From the NCBI GenBank assembly GCA_007130355.1, contig SLSQ01000036.1, forward strand, positions 1-11,619: a stretch of DNA of 11,619 nt, written 5' to 3'. Within the stretch, counting starts at the first letter, position 1; every line of letters begins with the position of its first letter. A model generated the notes under the pieces. It searched no databases. It worked only from the letters and a program-made list of their open reading frames with translations, and had not been told where the DNA came from. A program made the position numbers and the translations under genes. Positions 1 to 5,962 of this stretch are shown here, one piece after another. The stretch comes from Trueperaceae bacterium. Lineage in GTDB: Bacteria; Deinococcota; Deinococci; Deinococcales; Trueperaceae.

Positions 1-160
1 GGAACTTGCTGAGGCCGGTGACGCCGTCGTAGGTGACGACCGTCTCGTACTCCTCGGCCTGCAGCTCGAGATCGATGAACTTCGCGATCTCCTTTTCGTC
101 CTCGACGATCAGGATCAGGGGGCGACGCTCCATGGAGGCGAGCATGCCACGCGCCTTCAT
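1..160 (-). CDS. Response regulator, receiver domain N-terminus (partial)
   Basis: Read on the minus strand from an ATG at 160, this gives about 53 residues before the window ends. After roughly ten variable residues comes a typical start of a two-component receiver domain: a hydrophobic strand followed by the acidic pair (LILIVEDEKEIAKFIDLEL), then helix 1 and the strand-2 region (EEYETVVTYDGVTGL). The phosphoacceptor Asp and the output domain lie outside the window, so the type (OmpR-like is my guess) and the target genes cannot be told. ATGs at 145 and 133 are in frame; the one at 145 has an AAGG about 8 nt upstream and may be the real start. The gene lies 56 nt downstream of luxS on the same strand and could be cotranscribed with it. 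The receiver fold is clear; anything beyond it is unknown. Confidence 0.85.
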   Translation of the reverse strand, partial: MKARGMLASMERRPLILIVEDEKEIAKFIDLELQAEEYETVVTYDGVTGLSKF

Positions 161-216
161 GAGAGCCCTGTGCCCGCCGCGCGCGGTCGGCCGCGTCCCC
201 GGCCGCGACGCCGGGT

Positions 217-720
217 TCAGCGGATCGGGATCGTCTCCTGCACGATCATCGGCTCCTCGAGGACCGCTTCGGCCCAGGCGACGGCGCCGGGCAGCGAGTG
301 GTCGCGCCAGTTGCCGCACCGCTCCGGCGAACAGCCGGGGATCGGACCGTCGTGCGTCGAGACCGCCCGCAGCGCGCGCAGGCACGCCTCCCGGACCGTG
401 TCGGCTTCCGGTTCGCCCATCAGGGTCAGGTAGAAGCCGGTACGGCAGCCCATCGGACTGGCGTCGATCAGCTCGGACCCGGCGCCGCTCGCGCCGAGGT
501 CCTCGAGCGCGTCGCGCAGGTAGCCGGCGAGGAGGTGCTCGATCGTGTGCAGGGGGCCGGTCGGGATCTCGCCGCGGTTCGGCTGCAGCAGCCGCAGGTC
601 CCACTTGCTGACGCGGTCGCCGCGCGGGCCGTCGGTGCGGCCGGCCAGGCGCACGTACGGGGCCCGCACGCGGGTGTGGTCCAGGTCGAACGACTCGACG
701 TGGGTACGGGGCATGGTCAT
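217..720 (-). CDS. luxS: S-ribosylhomocysteine lyase LuxS
   Basis: A 167-residue protein, the usual LuxS length. The family enzyme cleaves S-ribosylhomocysteine to homocysteine and DPD, the precursor of autoinducer-2, in the cytoplasmic activated-methyl cycle. The metal and catalytic motifs are all present: HTIEH at residues 58-62 (metal ligands H58 and H62, catalytic E61), PMGCRTGFY with catalytic C92, and RCGNW with metal ligand C135. I start at ATG 720 because a -10 box sits 6 nt upstream, which suggests a leaderless mRNA; the open frame extends further upstream but shows no family similarity there. A second ATG at 714 would lose only two residues. It is transcribed away from the NYN gene and toward the response regulator. 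No methylthioadenosine/SAH nucleosidase or AI-2 receptor is visible, so a detoxification role is as likely as signalling. Confidence 0.96.
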   Translation of the reverse strand: MTMPRTHVESFDLDHTRVRAPYVRLAGRTDGPRGDRVSKWDLRLLQPNRGEIPTGPLHTIEHLLAGYLRDALEDLGASGAGSELIDASPMGCRTGFYLTLMGEPEADTVREACLRALRAVSTHDGPIPGCSPERCGNWRDHSLPGAVAWAEAVLEEPMIVQETIPIR

Positions 721-726
721 GGCGTC

Positions 727-735
727 AGGGTAGCA
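727..735 (-). promoter_or_regulatory. luxS extended -10 promoter, probably leaderless
   Basis: On the minus strand the nonamer TGCTACCCT (TG-N plus -10 hexamer TACCCT, fitting TANNNT) ends 6 nt before the luxS ATG at 720. That would put the transcription start at or within a base or two of the start codon. There is no Shine-Dalgarno sequence before this ATG, which agrees with leaderless translation. I see no convincing -35 hexamer 16-18 nt upstream. The same TGCTAYNYT pattern precedes three other genes in the window. Confidence 0.6.
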
Positions 736-770
736 AGCGCGACCGCGCTCCGACGTCGCGACGCCGGGGG

Positions 771-776
771 TATGCT
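771..776 (+). promoter_or_regulatory. Possible -10 box for the NYN gene
   Basis: TATGCT is a good -10 match in the luxS/NYN divergent intergenic region, about 76 nt before the NYN start codon. No -35 hexamer and no upstream TG dinucleotide are present, so this is weaker than the other promoters. If used, it gives a 5' leader of about 70 nt. The rest of this intergenic stretch shows nothing else I recognise. Confidence 0.3.
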
Positions 777-851
777 GGGCGGCGTTCGCTCGTTTCGGCC
801 GTCGCTGCGGCCGTTCGCCCGTCCGGTGCGTGATTCTCTCAGAGGTGGTTC

Positions 852-1373
852 GTGCAGAGGCGTTTGGCAATCTTCATTGACGGCAGCAATCTCTACAACG
901 GAATGCGCGAGAACCTTTCGAACACGCGCGTCAACCTCGGTGAGCTGATCTCGCAGTTGCGCCACGAGCGCTACCTGGTCCGGTGCTACTACTACAACGC
1001 GCCGCTGACCGAGGACTACGACGAGGACCTTCGCGACGGCCAGTCCCGCTTCTTCGAGAGCCTGCGCCGGATCCCGTACGTCACGGTCCGCCTGGGTCGC
1101 CTGCACCGCCGCCACGACGGCTCGCTGGTCGAGAAGGGGATCGACGTCTCGATCGCGGTCGAGGCGCTGAGCCTCGCCTACGCCGACGCCTACGACGAGG
1201 CGGTCCTCGTCTCCGGCGACGGCGACTACGTCGAGCTGGTCGAGGCGATCAAGCGCCAGGGCAAGCAGGTCGAGGTGGCGATGTTCCGCAACCAGTCGGC
1301 GGGCGTGCTGATGGAGTACGCCGACGTCTTTCGGCCGCTCGACGAGCTCGGCTGGGACACGATCCTGTTCTGA
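852..1373 (+). CDS. NYN domain (LabA/DUF88-like) PIN-fold protein
   Basis: A 173-residue protein, essentially one NYN/PIN-like domain. NYN proteins are thought to be metal-dependent ribonucleases of RNA processing or decay, but most bacterial members, including this one, have no known substrate. The acidic set expected of the fold is present: D10 in the first strand (FIDGSNLY, with N13), D98 in EKGIDVSIAVE, and D123/D125 in SGDGDYVELV, followed by a last strand (KQVEVAMF). A short C-terminal tail shows no further domain. I chose the GTG at 852 because the fold begins within six residues of it and GAGGTG, a strong ribosome binding site, lies 4 nt upstream. It stands alone, divergent from luxS and convergent with ligA, so the neighbours give no direct clue to its job. 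Confidence 0.85.
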   Translation: MQRRLAIFIDGSNLYNGMRENLSNTRVNLGELISQLRHERYLVRCYYYNAPLTEDYDEDLRDGQSRFFESLRRIPYVTVRLGRLHRRHDGSLVEKGIDVSIAVEALSLAYADAYDEAVLVSGDGDYVELVEAIKRQGKQVEVAMFRNQSAGVLMEYADVFRPLDELGWDTILF

Positions 1374-1445
1374 CGGCCCCCGGGGCCGGACCGCCCGCGG
1401 CCGAGGGTGGCGCGAGCGCCGCGGCCCGGGGCCGGTACGGCGGCG
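1374..1445 (+). terminator. GC-rich hairpins between convergent genes
   Basis: The 72 nt between the NYN and ligA stop codons is almost pure G+C and holds small inverted repeats. A 6-bp hairpin at 1374-1388 starts directly after the NYN stop, and GGCG-CGAG-CGCC lies at 1409-1420 between two CCGCGG palindromes (1395-1400, 1419-1424). The position, between two convergent stops, suits a bidirectional terminator. There is no T-tract on either strand, and inverted repeats are common by chance at this GC content, so this is only a suggestion. An 11-nt direct repeat, CCCGGGGCCGG, also occurs here. Confidence 0.3.
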
Positions 1446-3470
1446 TCAGCCCTCCGGCGCCACGGGCGGCCAGTCGCCGCCCCGCTCCCGGACGAACGCG
1501 GTCAGCTCCTCCTCGGTCGCGACCGGCACGCCGAGCGCGTGCGCCTTGTCGACCTTGCCCCCCGGCGCCTCGCCCGCCACCACCAGGTCGGTCTTGCCGC
1601 TGACGGAGCCGGTGACGCGCGCGCCGAGCGCCTCGAGGTCGGCCTGGATCCGTTCGCGCGGCCGGCTCAGGGCCCCGGTGAGCACCACCGAGATCCCGTG
1701 CAGCGCGTCGCTGCCGCGGCGTCGCGCGGCGTCCTCGGGCCAGACGCCCCGGGCACGCAGCCCGTCGAGCGTGGCCCGCAGCGCGGGCGCGTCGAGCGCG
1801 TCGCGGATCAGCACGGCGGTCGTCTCCCCCACGTCCGGCACCGCCTGAAGCGTCTCCGAGTCCGCTTCGAGGAGCGCATCGAGCGTACCGAAGCGGTGCG
1901 CGAGCGCCTGCGCGGTGCGCGGACCGACCTGGGGCAGTCCGAGCGCGACCAGGAACCGGTCGAGGGGAGCGGTCCGGGTGCGGTCGAGCTCGGCGAGCAG
2001 CGCTCGGGCGGAGACCGGTCCCCAACCGTCGAGCGCGACCAGGCGCTCCTCGGTCAGGTCGTACAGGTCGGGCAGCGCCCGCACCAGTCCGTGCTCGAGG
2101 AACTGCGCCACGCTCCGTTCGCCCAGTCCGTCGACGTCGAGCGCCTTGCGGCCGGCCCAATGCCCCAGCCGCTCCTTCAGCTGGGCGGGACAGTCGGGGT
2201 TCACGCAGCGCAGGTTGGCCCCGTCCTCGATCAGCTCGGCGCTGCACGACGGGCAGTGCGTCGGCGTCGTCCACGCCTCGGTCCCGACCGGCCGGCGTTC
2301 CGGGATCACGCGCACGATCTCGGGGATGATGCCCCCCGACTTGTGCACGACCACCGCGTCGCCGATGCGGAGGTCGAGGTCGCGGACGAACCCGGGGTTG
2401 TGGAGGGTGGCGCGGGCCACCTCCGTGCCGTCGACGATGCGGGGGTCGAGCTCGGCGACCGGTGTGATCTTGCCGGTCCGGCCCACCTGGACGGTGATGC
2501 CGCGGAGCACCGATTCGACCTCCTCGGCGGGGAACTTCCAGGCGATCGCCCAGCGCGGGGCGCGCGAGGTGGCGCCCAGCTCCCGTTGCAGCGCGAAGGC
2601 GTCGACCTTCACGACCACGCCGTCCGCTTCGTACGGAAGCTCGTGGCGGGTCTCGCTCCACGATCGGATCCGGTCGCGCGCCGGATCCAGGCCGGTGACC
2701 CGGTCGCGGCGGCCGTCGATCCGGAAGCCGCGCTTCGCGAGCCAGGCGAGGAGCTCGGCCTGCCCGGACACCGGCAGGTCGTCCACCCGGCCCACCCCGT
2801 AGAACACGACCTCGAGACGGCGCTCGGCGGCGACCTGCGGGTCGAGCTGGCGGACGGTGCCGGCCGCGGCGTTGCGCGGGTTGCGGAACGGCGCGAGCCC
2901 CTCCTCCTCGCGCTCGCGGTTGATGCGGAGGAACTCCTCCTTGGGGAGGTACACCTCGCCCCGCACCTCGAACGGGCTCGGCACGCCGGACAGACGTTCG
3001 GGGATGCCGGCGACGGCGCGCAGGTTGTGCGTGATCTCTTCGCCGGTGGTTCCGTCGCCGCGGGTCGCCGCCCAGGCGAGCCGTCCGTCCCGGTAGTGCA
3101 CGTTCACGGAGAGGCCGTCGACCTTGTGCTCGAGGTGGTAGACGACCGGCGCGTCGCTCCCCAGGATCCGCTCGATCCGCCGTTCGAAGGCGTCGAGCTC
3201 CTCGTCGGAGAAGGCGTTGTCGAGGGAGAGGAGCGGCGCGTCGTGCGTCCGGGCGCGCAGCTCCGGCGCGGGCGGGGCGCCGACCGTGGCGGTGGGCGAC
3301 GCATCGCTGCGGAGTTCGGGGTGGCGCTCCTCGAGGTCGCGGAGCTCGCGCATCGCCGCGTCGTACTCGGCGTCGCTCAGCTTCGGATCGTCCAGGACGA
3401 AGTAGGCGTGGTTCGCGGCGCGGACGATGCCGCGCAGCTCGTCGACGCGGGCGGCGGGATCTTCGGGCAC
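1446..3470 (-). CDS. ligA: NAD-dependent DNA ligase LigA
   Basis: A complete 674-residue bacterial DNA ligase, which seals nicks with NAD+ as cofactor in replication and repair. Domain order as seen: domain Ia (residues 1-70, with HAYFVLDDP and LSDAEYD, the NMN-binding part); the adenylation domain with nucleophile K116 in HKVDGL, RGDG at 137-140, E172 in VRGEVYLP, NPRNAAAG, K288 in ADGVVVKVD and K312 in WKFPAEE; the OB fold with VGRTGKITPVA; a four-Cys zinc finger (C406, C409, C422, C427); helix-hairpin-helix repeats (about 440-580, including GLGERSV, LDGWGP, VPDVGE); and a C-terminal BRCT domain (about 590-670, GKTDLVV). No key residue is missing. The start is GTG 3470; it has no ribosome binding site but has a TACGCT -10 box 6 nt upstream, so the mRNA is probably leaderless. 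The gene is divergent from the BMP gene. Confidence 0.98.
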   Translation of the reverse strand: MPEDPAARVDELRGIVRAANHAYFVLDDPKLSDAEYDAAMRELRDLEERHPELRSDASPTATVGAPPAPELRARTHDAPLLSLDNAFSDEELDAFERRIERILGSDAPVVYHLEHKVDGLSVNVHYRDGRLAWAATRGDGTTGEEITHNLRAVAGIPERLSGVPSPFEVRGEVYLPKEEFLRINREREEEGLAPFRNPRNAAAGTVRQLDPQVAAERRLEVVFYGVGRVDDLPVSGQAELLAWLAKRGFRIDGRRDRVTGLDPARDRIRSWSETRHELPYEADGVVVKVDAFALQRELGATSRAPRWAIAWKFPAEEVESVLRGITVQVGRTGKITPVAELDPRIVDGTEVARATLHNPGFVRDLDLRIGDAVVVHKSGGIIPEIVRVIPERRPVGTEAWTTPTHCPSCSAELIEDGANLRCVNPDCPAQLKERLGHWAGRKALDVDGLGERSVAQFLEHGLVRALPDLYDLTEERLVALDGWGPVSARALLAELDRTRTAPLDRFLVALGLPQVGPRTAQALAHRFGTLDALLEADSETLQAVPDVGETTAVLIRDALDAPALRATLDGLRARGVWPEDAARRRGSDALHGISVVLTGALSRPRERIQADLEALGARVTGSVSGKTDLVVAGEAPGGKVDKAHALGVPVATEEELTAFVRERGGDWPPVAPEG

Positions 3471-3476
3471 GGCCCG

Positions 3477-3482
3477 AGCGTA
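3477..3482 (-). promoter_or_regulatory. ligA -10 box, leaderless type
   Basis: On the minus strand TACGCT (TANNNT) is followed by six bases and then the ligA GTG start at 3470, the same geometry as in front of luxS. No Shine-Dalgarno sequence is present in between. The preceding bases are GG rather than TG, so this is not an extended -10, and the -35 region has no clear hexamer. The call rests on spacing and the matching luxS case. Confidence 0.5.
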
Positions 3483-3537
3483 CCGTCTCGTCCAGGCGGG
3501 GCGTCGTGACGGTGCGGCCGAACCGGTGCGCGCACGT

Positions 3538-3546
3538 TGCTATACT
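3538..3546 (+). promoter_or_regulatory. Extended -10 promoter of the BMP gene
   Basis: TGCTATACT carries a near-consensus -10 hexamer (TATACT, 3541-3546) with an extended TG-N in front. The expected start site is near 3553, giving a leader of about 73 nt before the ATG at 3626. No TTGACA-like -35 lies 16-18 nt upstream. It is divergent from the ligA promoter, the two boxes being about 55 nt apart. Confidence 0.7.
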
Positions 3547-3625
3547 CGCGGTCGGAACGAAGACCCGTTCGTCCCCCGACGTTCCACCCACGTCCGTCAT
3601 TCGCAACTCATTGGAGGACCCACCC

Positions 3626-4723
3626 ATGCGCAGACTCATCCTCTTGGTGGCCGCCCTGTCGTTCGGCTTCGCGTCGGCCCAGGACTACGTGTTCGGCATC
3701 GTCTTCGACGCCGGCGGCAAGTTCGACGGTTCGTTCAACGAAGGAACCTGGAACGGTCTGGTCCGCGGCGTGACCGACATCGAGAACGAGCTCGGCTTCG
3801 AGATCGACGTGCTCGAGTTCGAAGGTACCCCCGACACCTCGGCGCAGGGCCTCCGGAGCATCTCGGAGCAGGGCGCCGAGCTGGTGATCGCCCCCGGCTT
3901 CAACCAGGCCGACTCGATCGCCTCCGTGTCGTCCGAGTTCGCCTTCACCTCGTACGTGCTGATCGACGCCGTGGTCGAGGCGGACAACGTCCGCAGCGTG
4001 CTCTTCAAGGAGCACGAGGGCGGCTTCCTGGTCGGCTACCTGGCCGGGCTGATGAGCCGTACCGGCACCGTCGGCTTCGTCGGCGGAATGGACATCCCCC
4101 TGATCCGCAACTTCGACATCGGTTATCAGCAGGGCGTCGTCGCCGCCTGCCCCGACTGCCGCGTGGTCAGCAACTACGTCGGTACCACCCCGTCCGCGTG
4201 GAACGATCCGGCGCGCGCCAAGGAGCTCGCCGCCTCGCAGCGGTCCCAGGGCGCCGACATCATCTACGCCGCCGCGGGCGCGTCGGGCAACGGCGTGATC
4301 GACTTCGTCACCGAAGAGATGTGCTTCACCTCCTCGAACGTCCGCGATACGCCGCTGCGTGAGGTCCCCACCTACCCGGCGTACGACGCCGCCTGCGGCG
4401 CGAACGCCCACCCGCTCTTCTTCATCGGCGTCGACAGCAACCAGAACTTCATGGGCGACACCGACGGCGATCCCACGACCCTGAACCACGGCCTGACGAG
4501 CATGCTCAAGCGCGTCGACGTGGCGGCCGAGAACGCCGCCTGGGACGTCGTGAACGACGAGTTCACGGCGGGCACGGTGTCGCTCGGCCTGGCCGAGAAC
4601 GGCGTCGACTGGGCGCTCGACGAGTACAACGAGGCGCTGATCCCGGAGAGCGTGGTGCAGCAGATCGACGGCATCCGGCAGGCGATCGTCGACGGCGAGA
4701 TCGTCGTCGAGTCGTACGAGTGA
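3626..4723 (+). CDS. BMP/PnrA-family secreted substrate-binding protein
   Basis: A 365-residue periplasmic-type binding protein of the Bmp family (basic membrane protein, PnrA/Med-like), which supplies nucleosides or related ligands to ABC importers. Residues 1-18 form a signal peptide (MRRLILLVAALSFGFASA) with a likely signal peptidase I cut before Q19; there is no lipobox Cys, so the protein is probably soluble. Family motifs are the N-terminal strand with FDGSFNEGTWNGL (residues 33-45), APGFNQADSI (89-98), FKEHEGGFLVGYLAGL (127-142), GTVGFVGGMDIPLI (147-160), AAAGASGNGVID (215-226) and GVDSNQN (268-274). Four Cys (C175, C178, C233, C257) may form disulfides. The start is ATG 3626, with GGAGG 8 nt upstream. 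The open frame extends upstream but lacks a signal peptide there. No permease or ATPase gene is adjacent, so its transporter is elsewhere. The ligand is inferred from the family only. Confidence 0.93.
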   Translation: MRRLILLVAALSFGFASAQDYVFGIVFDAGGKFDGSFNEGTWNGLVRGVTDIENELGFEIDVLEFEGTPDTSAQGLRSISEQGAELVIAPGFNQADSIASVSSEFAFTSYVLIDAVVEADNVRSVLFKEHEGGFLVGYLAGLMSRTGTVGFVGGMDIPLIRNFDIGYQQGVVAACPDCRVVSNYVGTTPSAWNDPARAKELAASQRSQGADIIYAAAGASGNGVIDFVTEEMCFTSSNVRDTPLREVPTYPAYDAACGANAHPLFFIGVDSNQNFMGDTDGDPTTLNHGLTSMLKRVDVAAENAAWDVVNDEFTAGTVSLGLAENGVDWALDEYNEALIPESVVQQIDGIRQAIVDGEIVVESYE

Positions 4724-4776
4724 CCCACCCCCTCCGCTGACGCGGAGCGCCGCCGCACCGCTCCGCCGCTCCGCTC

Positions 4777-4817
4777 CGAGAACGGGCCCCGCCGACACAC
4801 GGCGGGGCCCGTTCTCG
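4777..4817 (+). terminator. Strong hairpin terminator after the BMP gene
   Basis: An uninterrupted inverted repeat of 18 bp (left arm 4777-4794, right arm 4800-4817) closes on a five-base loop, ACACA. The right arm ends in GTTCTCG and is followed by GCTACCTTCC, so the T-run is poor, but the stem is long and perfect and sits 54 nt after the BMP stop. The bases between the stop codon and the stem hold no recognisable gene. Confidence 0.8.
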
Positions 4818-4826
4818 TGCTACCTT
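4818..4826 (+). promoter_or_regulatory. rnpB extended -10 promoter
   Basis: TGCTACCTT lies directly after the terminator stem of the previous gene. It predicts a start around 4832-4834, which is exactly where the P1 helix of RNase P RNA begins. The -35 region would fall inside the terminator hairpin and shows no consensus, so this is an extended -10 promoter. Agreement between predicted start and RNA structure supports it. Confidence 0.65.
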
Positions 4827-4832
4827 CCTAAT

Positions 4833-5200
<368 letters not shown>

Positions 5201-5240
5201 GCGCGGGCGGAAGGCGTGCCTTCCGCCCGCGCTCCTTCGT
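5201..5240 (+). terminator. rnpB terminator hairpin
   Basis: A perfect 14-bp GC-rich inverted repeat (5201-5214 with 5219-5232, loop CGTG) starts right at the 3' end of RNase P RNA and is followed by TCCTTCGT. It fits an intrinsic terminator. The stretch after it, up to about 5380, is C-rich and holds no gene or element that I can recognise. Confidence 0.8.
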
Positions 5241-5381
5241 CGTGCCTTCCCGACCCGCCGCCGACCCGGCGCCGCGCCGCCCCCACCGATCCCCACCCGC
5301 GCGACCGGGCGCGGGCGACCGTCCCGTCGGCCGTGGCCGTGGGAGCGGAGGCGCACACGGGGGGTGGATGAGATCGAGATG

Positions 5382-5406
5382 TGGGAAATTGTGGGAACAG
5401 GTGGTA
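5382..5406 (+). promoter_or_regulatory. MraZ operator: three TGGNN boxes, 10-bp period
   Basis: TGGGA (5382-5386), TGGGA (5392-5396) and TGGTA (5402-5406) repeat at exactly 10 bp, so all three face the same side of the helix. In E. coli, MraZ is known to bind direct TGGGN repeats with 5-nt spacers in front of its own gene. Here the boxes end 6 nt before the extended -10 and cover the -35 region, a position suited to autoregulation of the whole dcw cluster. The first two boxes are part of a GTGGGAA repeat. Confidence 0.82.
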
Positions 5407-5412
5407 TATCCG

Positions 5413-5421
5413 TGCTACACT
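5413..5421 (+). promoter_or_regulatory. mraZ/dcw extended -10 promoter
   Basis: TGCTACACT combines a TG-N extension with the -10 hexamer TACACT (5416-5421). The predicted start is near 5428, leaving a leader of about 97 nt before mraZ. TTGTGG at 5389-5394 could be a -35, but its spacer of 21 bp is too long. A second -10-like sequence, TATATC, lies at 5405-5410. This is the only clear promoter I see for the downstream dcw genes. Confidence 0.65.
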
Positions 5422-5457
5422 CGGTCATCACGGGGAACGCCCGTCCACGACGCCTCG

Positions 5458-5500
5458 CGCGGCGCCGATCCGGCGCTCGCGACCGCGGCTCCCGCCGCGG
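5458..5500 (+). promoter_or_regulatory. Two adjacent hairpins in the mraZ leader
   Basis: Within the presumed untranslated leader, one hairpin pairs 5458-5467 with 5471-5481 (10 bp, one bulged T at 5477, loop ATC). A second pairs CCGCGGC (5483-5489) with GCCGCGG (5494-5500) around the loop TCCC. Only one base separates them, and mraZ starts 24 nt further on. Such a structure could affect translation or elongation, but no T-tract follows and no known riboswitch class is recognisable. High GC content makes chance stems likely. Confidence 0.35.
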
Positions 5501-5524
5501 CCGAGGTGGGGATTTGGGGGAACG

Positions 5525-5962
5525 ATGCCGTTCGGCGAGTACCAGTACGCGGTCGACGACAAGGGACGCGTCATCGTGCCCCCGGCGTTCCGCGAGTTCG
5601 TCGAGGACGGAATGGTCGTCACCCGCGGCATGGAGGGCTGCCTCTACGTCTTTCCGATCGGCGCCTGGCGCCGGATCGAGGCGCGCCTCGAGGAGCTTCC
5701 GCTCACCGACCGCGACGCCCGCGCCTTCGTCCGCTTCTTCTACAGCGGGGCCGCCAAGGCCAAGCTCGACGGCGCCGGCCGCATCTCGCTGCCCGCGACC
5801 CTCAGGACCTTCGCCGAGATCGAATCCGGCCGCGCCCCGGTGATCGTGGCCGGCGCGCCCAACCGGCTCGAGCTGTGGAACGAACGCCGCTTCCACGCCA
5901 GCCTCGAAGAGGTCCAGGAGCAACCCCCCGCACCGGAACTGCTCTCGGAGCTGATCGGATGA
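5525..5962 (+). CDS. mraZ: Transcriptional regulator MraZ
   Basis: A 145-residue MraZ, the usual length. The family is a DNA-binding, ring-forming protein that controls the dcw cluster from the TGGNN boxes before its own gene. Two tandem SpoVT-AbrB half-domains carry the hallmark DxxGR: DDKGRVIVPPAFRE at 11-24 and DGAGRISLPATLR at 82-94. The start is ATG 5525 because the family begins with a short MxxGEYxxxxDxKGR; an in-frame ATG at 5381 would add a non-homologous Arg/Pro-rich stretch and would lie inside the operator. The ribosome binding site is poor (GGGGGA, 3 nt before the ATG), which may keep its level low. Its stop overlaps the rsmH start as ATGA, so the two are probably translationally coupled. 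Confidence 0.97.
   Translation: MPFGEYQYAVDDKGRVIVPPAFREFVEDGMVVTRGMEGCLYVFPIGAWRRIEARLEELPLTDRDARAFVRFFYSGAAKAKLDGAGRISLPATLRTFAEIESGRAPVIVAGAPNRLELWNERRFHASLEEVQEQPPAPELLSELIG

Noticed and set aside
1380..1436. Direct repeat CCCGGGGCCGG in the NYN-ligA gap
   Set aside because: It is only 11 nt of pure G+C and overlaps hairpin arms; it is too simple to call an attachment site or mobile element trace.
1249..3639. Very long open frames on both strands over the ligA locus (796 codons in another minus frame, 700 codons on plus)
   Set aside because: Their products are Arg/Ala/Pro/Gly-rich low-complexity strings with no domain, while the ligA frame is complete with every catalytic motif. GC-rich codon bias removes stop codons from the other frames.
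3608..4798. Minus-strand open frame of about 396 codons opposite the BMP gene
   Set aside because: It covers the BMP coding region and runs into the terminator; the plus-strand protein has a signal peptide and family motifs.
5507..5519. Two more TGGGG boxes just before mraZ, possibly further MraZ sites
   Set aside because: Their spacing is 8 bp, not 10, and they lie in the leader next to the start codon; G-runs are common at this GC content. Mentioned only as part of the leader.
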